Shown in pieces: positions 7,700-14,754 of a DNA stretch of 56,648 nucleotides. The DNA lies in the NCBI GenBank assembly GCA_937136395.1, contig CAKZOI010000049.1, forward strand, positions 1 to 56,648. Direction: 5' to 3'. The notes below the pieces were generated by a model. That model was not told the origin of the DNA. It saw nothing but the letters and a program-made list of their open reading frames with translations, and ran no database searches. Every line of letters begins with the position of its first letter. Within the stretch, counting starts at the first letter, position 1. Origin of the DNA: an uncultured Opitutia bacterium (lineage in GTDB: Bacteria > Verrucomicrobiota > Verrucomicrobiia > Opitutales > Coraliomargaritaceae). The position numbers and the translations under genes were made by a program.

Positions 7700-9625
7700 A
7701 TGCAGATGTCATTTATCTCAAAAACAGTATCTTGCGTGAGTCTTTGCTTATGTGTGGGCAACCTACTCTGTGCGCAGATGACGCCCAATGCGCCGATTAA
7801 GAACTTTAAATTGCCACGTTTAGCCGATAACGGCTACACGCAGTGGGTTTTACAGGGCTCGAAAGGCAAGTATGAAAGTGCTGAGCAAGTGCGCATCGAA
7901 GATATGGGGCTACGCGTGTATACTGGAGATGAGCGTATGGCTTTGGAGATGAGCATGGATAGCCCCGAAGCGATTGTGCGTGTCCGAGAAAACAAGGCAT
8001 ACTCTGAAAGCACTATCGAGATTGTTGGTGCCAATTTTAAAATTTCTGGAGTGGGGTGGACCTGGGATGGCCAGACTAAGGAGATCGAAGTGCTCTTTGA
8101 TACCGTTGTGCAATTCACTCAAACTCTATCTGACTCTTTAGGTGTCGAGGCGGCACCCAGTTCAGAGTTCGCTCCGAAGACAGTGATTCATAGTCAGCGC
8201 TTGAAGCTTACGACCACCGAAACAGAGTATCAGTTTGAATTTAAGAACAATGTGCACGTCGTCTCCGGTGATATGGATATGAAAGGTGATTTGCTGATTG
8301 CACTAGTCGATGCCCCTGAAGGTCGTAAAGAGGGTCGCCCGAAAGTAGAAGCGAGTAAGTTGGACGCGGTGCGAAAGATTATAGCCCGAGATAATGTGGT
8401 TATTGAACAGCAGGGGCGCATTGTTCGAGCAGGAGATGCAGAGTTTTTCCCTCGTGAGAAGAGGGTGAATCTAAGTGGCACTCCACAGATTGAGGCACCA
8501 GGCGTCTATCTGAGTGGTGCAACGATCCGTAGCCAAGAGGGGAGATTTGTGGTTAGCGGTGATGAAGGGGCTGGTCGTGCGCAAATGATTTTAACTGAAA
8601 CAGGTGGACTGGGTATACAGGGCGGGAGTGCCCTCGCAGAGGAGACCATCGTATTGGCAGATTCGATTACGATGTTAGAGCTCGAAAAAGAAAATCAGTT
8701 TCTCTTCGCCGGTTCGGTTGAGGTCATGTCAGGAGCCGTTCAAATGCATGCTAAAAAGATGACTATTTACGCCGATAAATCCTCAGATGAAGCGGCAATC
8801 AAAGATCCCTCAGCACTCGTCACAGACGCGGCCGAAGACGCTAAAATTAAAGTCGGTGATGTGCGTCAAATGGTTGCCGAGGGCGGTGTTCAAATCGAGC
8901 AAGACGGGCAAATCGCGACCAGTGAGCGGGTGACTTTCTATCCTGCCGAGGAGCGTGCCGTGCTTGAGGGCTCTCCACGTGTGACGAATGGCGAAGCCAT
9001 TGTCACTGGTGTGAAGATGGAGCTTCAGCCAAGCCTCGCGATTATTCGCGGAAGTGATGCGCAACCCGTTAACGTGGTCCTTCCCGAAATGCCTGATCTA
9101 GGTTACGATGCGTTTACAGGAGTGGCTACGGCAAATAGCCCTAAGCCATTGGAGCCGAAGCAAAAGGCAGTGCCCAGTGAGACAATGGTTAGCAGTCAAC
9201 TACTTCGTATGCTTGAGGAACCGACGCGCACGGTATTTCGTTTTACCGACAATGTAGAAATCGCAGCGACCAACCTCGAAGCCACTTGTGAACTACTCGA
9301 TATTGTTGCGATCGAGAAGAAGACCGCGGTCGCAACCAATGGTGACCTTAAGGGGCGTCTTGAAGTGCAGCGAATCGAAGCTGTGGATCAGGTTGAAGTG
9401 AAGCAAGATGGCCGCGTGGCGACTGCGAATAAGGCCTTTATTTTACCCGAAGAGGGCAAAGTTATCTTGGAGGGCAATGCGGTGGTGAACGACGCCAAAG
9501 GTCGTGTTTCCGGTCACCGTATGATTCTTCTACAAGGCCAAAGACGCGCGATTGTCGAAGGTGGTGGCCCAGAGGGAGAACGGGCTCGTATCACACTACC
9601 TGCCTTGCCTAAGGGGAAGTTTTAA
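7700..9625 (+). CDS. OstA/LptA-like periplasmic protein with tandem repeats
   Basis: Probably part of lipopolysaccharide transport across the periplasm (LptA/LptC-like beta-jellyroll). A signal peptide covers the first 25 residues (hydrophobic SKTVSCVSLCLCVGNLL, likely cut near C-A|Q). At least three OstA-type modules are visible by the recurring pattern V-x-I/V-x-Q-x-G-R/Q-x-x-x-A...F/Y-x-P...L-x-G-x-P. The clearest are near ARDNVVIEQQGRIVRAG, AEGGVQIEQDGQIATSE and VDQVEVKQDGRVATAN. At 641 residues it is much longer than E. coli LptA (about 185), so it may combine several LptA units or LptC- and LptA-like parts in one chain. Start is ATG 7700 or 7706. Bridging by an extended oligomer in one polypeptide is my inference. 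Confidence 0.7.
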   Translation: MQMSFISKTVSCVSLCLCVGNLLCAQMTPNAPIKNFKLPRLADNGYTQWVLQGSKGKYESAEQVRIEDMGLRVYTGDERMALEMSMDSPEAIVRVRENKAYSESTIEIVGANFKISGVGWTWDGQTKEIEVLFDTVVQFTQTLSDSLGVEAAPSSEFAPKTVIHSQRLKLTTTETEYQFEFKNNVHVVSGDMDMKGDLLIALVDAPEGRKEGRPKVEASKLDAVRKIIARDNVVIEQQGRIVRAGDAEFFPREKRVNLSGTPQIEAPGVYLSGATIRSQEGRFVVSGDEGAGRAQMILTETGGLGIQGGSALAEETIVLADSITMLELEKENQFLFAGSVEVMSGAVQMHAKKMTIYADKSSDEAAIKDPSALVTDAAEDAKIKVGDVRQMVAEGGVQIEQDGQIATSERVTFYPAEERAVLEGSPRVTNGEAIVTGVKMELQPSLAIIRGSDAQPVNVVLPEMPDLGYDAFTGVATANSPKPLEPKQKAVPSETMVSSQLLRMLEEPTRTVFRFTDNVEIAATNLEATCELLDIVAIEKKTAVATNGDLKGRLEVQRIEAVDQVEVKQDGRVATANKAFILPEEGKVILEGNAVVNDAKGRVSGHRMILLQGQRRAIVEGGGPEGERARITLPALPKGKF

Positions 9626-9701
9626 ACCCTTAGTAGGGCACTCTTTCATCTATGCAACTAGCTTAGGCGACTAACAGAAAGAATATAGAAACATCATTAC
9701 G

Positions 9702-9917
9702 ATGGGATGGATACTAATTGCCTTAGGAGTGCTGCTCCTCGCACTGACCGCTAAAGAGTTTTTTGACGGTGAAACAGACACTCTCTATCTACTCGATTGG
9801 GACTGGATCTGGTTTGACCTCTATCGGCACAAGCACCCCATACTCTTCAACGCCGCGTTGATTGCTCAGCTTATTGCTGGAATTGGACTCATTGGATCGG
9901 GTCTGGGCTCACTTTGA
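9702..9917 (+). CDS. Small two-helix membrane protein
   Basis: A 71-residue protein with two predicted membrane helices, WILIALGVLLLALTA (3-17) and ALIAQLIAGIGLIGSGLG (about 52-69). They are separated by an acidic, Trp-rich loop (TLYLLDWDWIWFDLYRHKHP). I do not recognise the family. It follows the OstA-like gene on the same strand with a 76-nt gap and ends 38 nt before the convergent tRNA-Ser gene. Composition and clean ends support a real gene, but no function can be given. Confidence 0.55.
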   Translation: MGWILIALGVLLLALTAKEFFDGETDTLYLLDWDWIWFDLYRHKHPILFNAALIAQLIAGIGLIGSGLGSL

Positions 9918-9936
9918 TTTATTGAGCCGGATACTT

Positions 9937-9955
9937 GCCATTTAGCTTTGCTAAA

Positions 9956-9959
<4 letters not shown>
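9937..9959 (-). repeat. Perfect hairpin overlapping the tRNA-Ser CCA end
   Basis: GCCATTTAGC (9937-9946) pairs exactly with GCTAAATGGC (9950-9959), leaving a 3-nt loop. The encoded CCA and discriminator base of tRNA-Ser (9956-9959) lie inside the stem. There is no T-tract after it on the minus strand, so it is probably a 3'-end processing or stability hairpin rather than a classical terminator. Confidence 0.7.
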
Positions 9960-10045
<86 letters not shown>

Positions 10046-10144
10046 TTGGGAAGCCGATGAGCAAATGATCCCCGTCTCGTAGGTCAATAGAAAACGAAGA
10101 TTTCTACGGGGACTTGCAAACATAGGGCATCTGGTGTCCTTTCG

Positions 10145-11281
10145 GTGTTGCGTTTATGGTCCTCATCTCAAACCTTTGAGGTTTGCTTTGATTTCCAGTC
10201 TTTCACTTCTTATCCCTGCATTGTGACCGATTCTAAACAGAACTTGAGTTTTTCCAATCTGCCTCGCACGCAAATCCTAGCGGCTTTTATGCTGGTCGGA
10301 TTTGCGTTATACATGGTGTGGGATCAGTTTTATTGGTGGGGCGAGCGAGAAGACTATAGTTTCGGGTATTTGGTGCCCTTATTTGCGGCTTATGTCATCT
10401 ATGATCGCTGGCCTGTTATCCGTAGTTATTTATTTTTTGGTCGTGGACCTGACGATTCTTCGGAAAGCGGTGCAGCAGGCTCTGGTCCGACAGAGCTCTT
10501 TGAATGGATCGCGCTTGCTGGTTTTATTGGGGCTGCTGGCTTGTATGGTATTGGCGCGCTTTTGAGGGGAGTCACTGGGCCACAAAATCCGGCGTCTTTA
10601 GCGATCGCAGCTGGTTTTGCGGGTGTCATGTTGTGCACGGTTTTCATCTTCACGAAGGAGTCTGCAGATGGAAAGCCGATGCCACTGAAGCGACGGATCG
10701 CGTTAACGTGTTTATTTTTGTTTCCAGCGTTGATTTGGTTGCTCTCTGCACCACTTGTTTCCGTCTTAGAAAAGCAAATAAAGGTGTTCCTACTCACTAA
10801 GGTCACGGTCGTTGTCTTTAGTTTGTTTGACCTTTTGGGTTACGAATTAGAGCGGGAGGGCAATGTATTGATTCTCCCGGATGGTCAGGTTGGAGTTGAG
10901 GAAGCTTGTTCGGGGATCCGATCACTCACTGCTTGTTTGTTCGCAGGTTCATTCTTGGCTTCGGTATTCTTGAATCGTTTTTGGAAAAAGATCCTTCTGG
11001 TGTGCGCTGCAATGGTGTTTGCAGTGGTGACCAATTTAATGCGAAGCATCTTTCTGACGCTATGGGCATATTATAACGGCTCACAAGCGATTGATGAACA
11101 TTGGGTGCTGCCGCTTATTGGCGATATCGGGACTGTGCATGATGTGACTGGAATGGCTATTTTGGGAGTTACTTGTATTGGGCTTATTTTGTTACTACCG
11201 ATATTTAATTTCCGGCTTAAGGACTTTGATGATGGCCTTGAGGAGCATGTAGAAACCGATGAGCCGGAACCCCAGCAGTAA
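10145..11281 (+). CDS. Exosortase (PEP-CTERM/XrtA-type transpeptidase)
   Basis: A polytopic inner-membrane cysteine transpeptidase that cuts C-terminal sorting signals and links proteins to an envelope component. The catalytic triad is visible: Cys255 in EEACSGIRS, Arg300 in NLMRSIF and His332 in TVHDVTG (numbered from GTG 10145). At least eight hydrophobic segments are present, with a soluble loop around residues 100-117. GTG 10223 (VTDSKQNLS) is an equally good start and would remove a polar N-terminus that does not look conserved. The stop overlaps the glgA start by one base (TAATG), so the two are translationally coupled. No protein with a PEP-CTERM-like tail was recognised in this window. 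Substrates are expected elsewhere in the genome. Confidence 0.88.
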   Translation: MLRLWSSSQTFEVCFDFQSFTSYPCIVTDSKQNLSFSNLPRTQILAAFMLVGFALYMVWDQFYWWGEREDYSFGYLVPLFAAYVIYDRWPVIRSYLFFGRGPDDSSESGAAGSGPTELFEWIALAGFIGAAGLYGIGALLRGVTGPQNPASLAIAAGFAGVMLCTVFIFTKESADGKPMPLKRRIALTCLFLFPALIWLLSAPLVSVLEKQIKVFLLTKVTVVVFSLFDLLGYELEREGNVLILPDGQVGVEEACSGIRSLTACLFAGSFLASVFLNRFWKKILLVCAAMVFAVVTNLMRSIFLTLWAYYNGSQAIDEHWVLPLIGDIGTVHDVTGMAILGVTCIGLILLLPIFNFRLKDFDDGLEEHVETDEPEPQQ

Positions 11282-12774
11282 TGGCTGCGAGTAGAAAGAA
11301 GATATTAATGGTGGCGCCAGAGGTGACACCTATCATCAAAGTTGGCGGTCTGGCTGATGTCGTTGGTGCGCTTTCAAAGGCACTGGTTGAACGCGGGCAT
11401 GATGTGCGTATCGTGATGCCTCGGTATGCGCAAATGAAGAGGGTCGAGGGCGCGAAGCCTGACGCGCGTCCGCTCATCGTGCGACTGGGAGGCCATGAGG
11501 CGTATGCTCGTGTGTGGCGCGATACACTTCCTGATTCGAAAGTGAAACTGTATATGCTGGAGCATAATCAATTTTTCGACGCGCCATCGGTCTACGTGGG
11601 GCCAAGCGGGAATGAAGATGATAATGCGCAGCGTTTCCCTTTTCTATGTCGAGCAGCCATAGACCTGACAGAGCATTTGGAATGGATTCCGGATATAGTG
11701 CATTGTCATGATTGGGCGACAGGTTTGACTCCGATTTACTTGAATACGACTGAACTCGATAAGCCGATTGGTCGGGCAGCCTCAGTCATCACTCTGCATA
11801 ACATGGAGCATCAGGGTTGGTTCCATCGTGGCATGGTCGACTATGCTGGGTTGCCCGCTTCCGTTTTCCGTGCGGAGGGACTTGAATCGATGGGGGAGGC
11901 CAATATGCTTAAAGGTGGCATCTACCATTCGTCAAAAATCACCACAGTGAGTCCTACGTATGCTAAGGAGGTGCAGACTCCTGAAGGTGGTGCAGGCTTA
12001 CACCATATATTGGCTCTTCGAAAAAATGATTTATTTGGCGTCATTAATGGAATCGATGAAAGCGAATGGAGCCCTGAAACCGATCCCTTAATTCCGGCTC
12101 AGTTTAGCGCTGAGGATTTGAAAGGGAAGTCGGCTTGTAAGGCAGAGTTGCAGCGTGCCTACGGCTTGAAGGTGCTTCCAGATATTCCCGTTTTCGCGGT
12201 GGTCTCCCGTTTGGCGAATCAGAAAGGCTTGGATCTCCTAGCGGCTATTAGCGATCGTTTAATGGCTGATATGCACATTCAGATAGCGGTTCTTGGCACT
12301 GGCGAAGCTTGGCTAGAAGAGGCCTTTCGAGCATTGGCAAGTCGATATCCAGGGCGCTTTGGCGCGCAGATTACATTTAGTAACGAGCTTGCCCATTTAA
12401 CGACTGCGGGCGCTGACTTCTTTGTGATGCCCAGTCGATTCGAGCCCTGCGGACTCGGTCAATTATATGCGATGACTTACGGAACCCTGCCAATTGTTCG
12501 CGCGACAGGGGGCTTAATTGATACCGTTGAGAATTATTCTGAGCAGCGTAAAACGGGCACTGGTTTTATCTTTAAATTTGCGACGGAGGATGCGTTGTAT
12601 TACACGATCGGTTGGGCGTGTTCTACCTATTATGATCGCCCAGAGGACTTGGTAAAATTACAACAGAATGCGATGGGACAGTCATTTAGTTGGGATCATT
12701 CTGCTGGCGTTTATGAATCGATCTATTCGGAAGCCGTAGAAGCGCGTAAAGTTCAGTTGCTTAAAGTTGATTAG
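11281..12774 (+). CDS. glgA: Glycogen synthase (ADP-glucose type)
   Basis: Elongates alpha-1,4-glucan from ADP-glucose in the cytoplasm. A GT5-family GT-B enzyme of 497 residues, the normal bacterial length. The N-terminal glucan/ADP-binding loop is KVGGLADVVG (about 21-30). HCHDWATGLTP follows, and the C-terminal catalytic region is RFEPCGLGQLYAMTYGTLPIVRATGGL with the expected acidic, Cys and Gly residues. The start codon overlaps the exosortase stop. Its stop overlaps, tail to tail by 4 nt, the stop of the opposing membrane-protein gene. No glgB or glgC is adjacent, so the pairing with an exosortase is unusual. Confidence 0.95.
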   Translation: MAASRKKILMVAPEVTPIIKVGGLADVVGALSKALVERGHDVRIVMPRYAQMKRVEGAKPDARPLIVRLGGHEAYARVWRDTLPDSKVKLYMLEHNQFFDAPSVYVGPSGNEDDNAQRFPFLCRAAIDLTEHLEWIPDIVHCHDWATGLTPIYLNTTELDKPIGRAASVITLHNMEHQGWFHRGMVDYAGLPASVFRAEGLESMGEANMLKGGIYHSSKITTVSPTYAKEVQTPEGGAGLHHILALRKNDLFGVINGIDESEWSPETDPLIPAQFSAEDLKGKSACKAELQRAYGLKVLPDIPVFAVVSRLANQKGLDLLAAISDRLMADMHIQIAVLGTGEAWLEEAFRALASRYPGRFGAQITFSNELAHLTTAGADFFVMPSRFEPCGLGQLYAMTYGTLPIVRATGGLIDTVENYSEQRKTGTGFIFKFATEDALYYTIGWACSTYYDRPEDLVKLQQNAMGQSFSWDHSAGVYESIYSEAVEARKVQLLKVD

Positions 12775-13310
12775 CTAACCAGCGGTCCAACAATAAAGAT
12801 CAACGCACAGCTTAAGCCTACTAAGAACGCATAAAAGCTGAGGCGAATCCACCTAAACTTTGGGCGGAGCACGTCATTACTTAAATGGTAAATGTCTGAG
12901 ACCATGAGCTCAGTGATCGTGTTTCGACTTTCCAGCGCTCCTTTCATCAGTTCTTTGTAGCTAGTTTCATCGTATTGCCAAATCCCAGAGAAGTGTAGCA
13001 GATTGCCACTGCCTGAGGCATCTACTTTGTAGCGCTTTGGCATGAGGCTGATAATCGCAAAGAAGATACTTAGAGCGGCTGCGAGGCTGAATAGGATGAT
13101 GCCGATTCTGATCTCTGGCTTCGTATATCCAGAAAGCGTTAAAGGGATGAGAAACGCGTTAATTGTTATGATGACTTGAGCTCGCCGGTCAGCAAGGGAT
13201 ATATACTGCACATGTTTTGATTGCGCACTACTCAATACGGAGCCCCGTAGCAATGCGGGCCAGTTCGAAGGGGGCGATGTTGGTTGATGGTCTGCTTCTG
13301 GAGTTTTCAT
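12771..13310 (-). CDS. PycTM-like (DUF5706, Pycsar effector domain) membrane protein
   Basis: Resembles the membrane effector domain of Pycsar anti-phage systems (DUF5706/PycTM). In those systems cyclic pyrimidine nucleotides trigger membrane damage. The typical order is present: a segment S-L-A-D-R-R-A-Q...I-N (38-51) leading into TM1 (about 43-60), TM2 (about 70-90), a soluble middle part (100-150) and TM3 (about 155-176). The N-terminal 30 residues are polar. No pyrimidine cyclase lies beside it, and no separate nucleotide-sensing domain is visible in 179 residues. It could therefore be a stand-alone relative with another job. It is convergent with glgA (4-nt stop overlap) and divergent from the Minf_1886-type gene. 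The family call rests on pattern memory. Confidence 0.65.
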   Translation of the reverse strand: MKTPEADHQPTSPPSNWPALLRGSVLSSAQSKHVQYISLADRRAQVIITINAFLIPLTLSGYTKPEIRIGIILFSLAAALSIFFAIISLMPKRYKVDASGSGNLLHFSGIWQYDETSYKELMKGALESRNTITELMVSDIYHLSNDVLRPKFRWIRLSFYAFLVGLSCALIFIVGPLVS

Positions 13311-13418
13311 TTTGTGGACCCTGAGCAGACCACATGCCTATCTGTAGTGCAATAGAGTTTACTAAAGCATGGAGCCAGTGGTTGACCTCTTTCAATATTC
13401 GGCATCTATTTTCATTTA

Positions 13419-13844
13419 GTGAACGATCCAAATAGAGATTTCAATGAAGTGATACGCACGATCCGGAAGGAAGATCCACGCTATGCGCGGGGTGCGTATT
13501 ATTTTCTACGTCAAGCTTTGGACTTTAGCCTTAAGGAGATGCATCACAAGGGCGATCTAGATAAGAGTAACCACTTAAGTGGACAGCAACTATTGGAAGG
13601 CATTCGCCTGTATGCGATTGATCAATATGGTCCGATGGCACGTAGCGTATTGAAGTATTGGGGCGTCTCTGAGTGTCGTGATTTTGGCAATATCGTGTTT
13701 AACCTCGTCGAGTGTCGGGTGCTTGGGAAAACGGACCAAGATAGCCCCGAGGACTTTAATGACGGTTACCATTTTAAGGATGCATTTGATCGCCCATATT
13801 TGCCGAAACAGAAGCCCACGATCAAGCGCCCGTCACTTCGTTAG
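13419..13844 (+). CDS. Minf_1886 family protein
   Basis: A 141-residue protein matching the verrucomicrobial/planctomycete family named after Minf_1886: N-terminal RYARGAYYFLRQALDFSL, then HLSGQQLLEGIRLYAIDQYGPMARSVLKYWGV, then FGNIVFNLVE. Function is unknown. It is soluble, largely helical, and has no signal peptide. The start is GTG 13419, with no Shine-Dalgarno sequence. It supports assigning the window to Verrucomicrobiota. Its stop overlaps the stop of the opposing coiled-coil gene by 4 nt, the same TTAG arrangement as at glgA. Confidence 0.8.
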   Translation: MNDPNRDFNEVIRTIRKEDPRYARGAYYFLRQALDFSLKEMHHKGDLDKSNHLSGQQLLEGIRLYAIDQYGPMARSVLKYWGVSECRDFGNIVFNLVECRVLGKTDQDSPEDFNDGYHFKDAFDRPYLPKQKPTIKRPSLR

Positions 13845-14437
13845 CTCGCTTCAGCCGCTTCTTTTTGATCGAAGAATTTTTTTGCTTCGTGATTTTCTTC
13901 ACGTTGTTCGATCATTGCCTCACGTTCGGTGAGCAGCATCGATTGCTCGACTAACTCATTCTCGCATTGAGTGATGTAATCTTCGCGCTCTTGAAGCATC
14001 TTACGTGCATCTTTTAGCGAGGCTTCTTGTAGTTCAAGTTGATGCTTCAATGCGTCTAAGGCCTTGCGCTCGTCATCGGAAACTTTGTTGGAAGGCTGAC
14101 TCTTTGCTTTGTCGATGTTGCTGTTGATGATCTGTTGGTGTGCTTCGAGTAAGGCTTCTCGTTCGTCAAGTTCGCGTTCGCGGCATTGCAGCGCTCTCTC
14201 TTTTTCGTTGATTAAGCCTTCACGAATAATGATATCGGTTTGTAGCTCCAGTAGGTTGTTTTCGATTTCGTGGATTTTTCCATCGATAGCACTGGGAAAC
14301 TCACCGATCGGTTCCATTAGGGGCTCTGAAGTTTTACTTATCTTACCTGACATGGTTGCGAACGCCGTCTTTAGGCTCAGCCGGCGTTTTACTTTTCGAA
14401 TCGGAGGTGGTAGCTTTTTTGCACACATTGTATTCAT
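13841..14437 (-). CDS. Coiled-coil protein of unknown function
   Basis: A 198-residue protein dominated by a long charged coiled coil (about 50-190) rich in Glu, Arg, Lys and Leu. Runs such as ERALQCRERELDEREALLEAHQQ and DARKMLQEREDYITQCENELVEQ are typical. The first 45 residues are basic and Pro-containing. There is no signal peptide or membrane helix. Possible starts are ATG 14437, 14428 and the internal MSGKISK. I recognise no family; a structural or scaffold role would be a guess. It is convergent with the Minf_1886-type gene. Confidence 0.65.
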   Translation of the reverse strand: MNTMCAKKLPPPIRKVKRRLSLKTAFATMSGKISKTSEPLMEPIGEFPSAIDGKIHEIENNLLELQTDIIIREGLINEKERALQCRERELDEREALLEAHQQIINSNIDKAKSQPSNKVSDDERKALDALKHQLELQEASLKDARKMLQEREDYITQCENELVEQSMLLTEREAMIEQREENHEAKKFFDQKEAAEAS

Positions 14438-14754
14438 AGTCTGCTAATAGAAGTGTTTTTAGTCGAGATTGTTAAATTGCTGAACAATCGATGGGCTGAC
14501 AACTCTCAGATTGGGATATGATTGATAATCTGTGAGTTAAACACTTTTATAACATGTTTATAGGGTTTTCGTAGGGTGTTATGCTTAGCCCTCTGAGGGG
14601 TTTAATGCAAGGTTGAATGAAGTGATCGATGTGTGAATCGACGGTATGCATCTGCCCGTCGTCAGTTAGTGAGGTGCATCAATTGAGAGAAATGTCGGAT
14701 TTTCGTAAACTTCTTGTGGATATTTACCATTCAAGCGAGATAGTGAGTTCATTT
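14438..14754. other. Intergenic region with inverted repeats upstream of the M16 gene
   Basis: No gene is seen. There are two inverted repeats that could be operators: GATTGTT (14467-14473) with AACAATC (14483-14489), and ACTCTCAGATT (14502-14512) with AATCTGTGAGT (14527-14537), which has one mismatch. The region separates the divergent coiled-coil and M16 peptidase genes and so probably holds both promoters. Confidence 0.5.

Noticed and set aside
7676-7700. GGAGG as ribosome-binding site of the OstA-like gene
   Set aside because: It is about 20 nt from the ATG and inside a perfect hairpin stem. It fits a terminator better.
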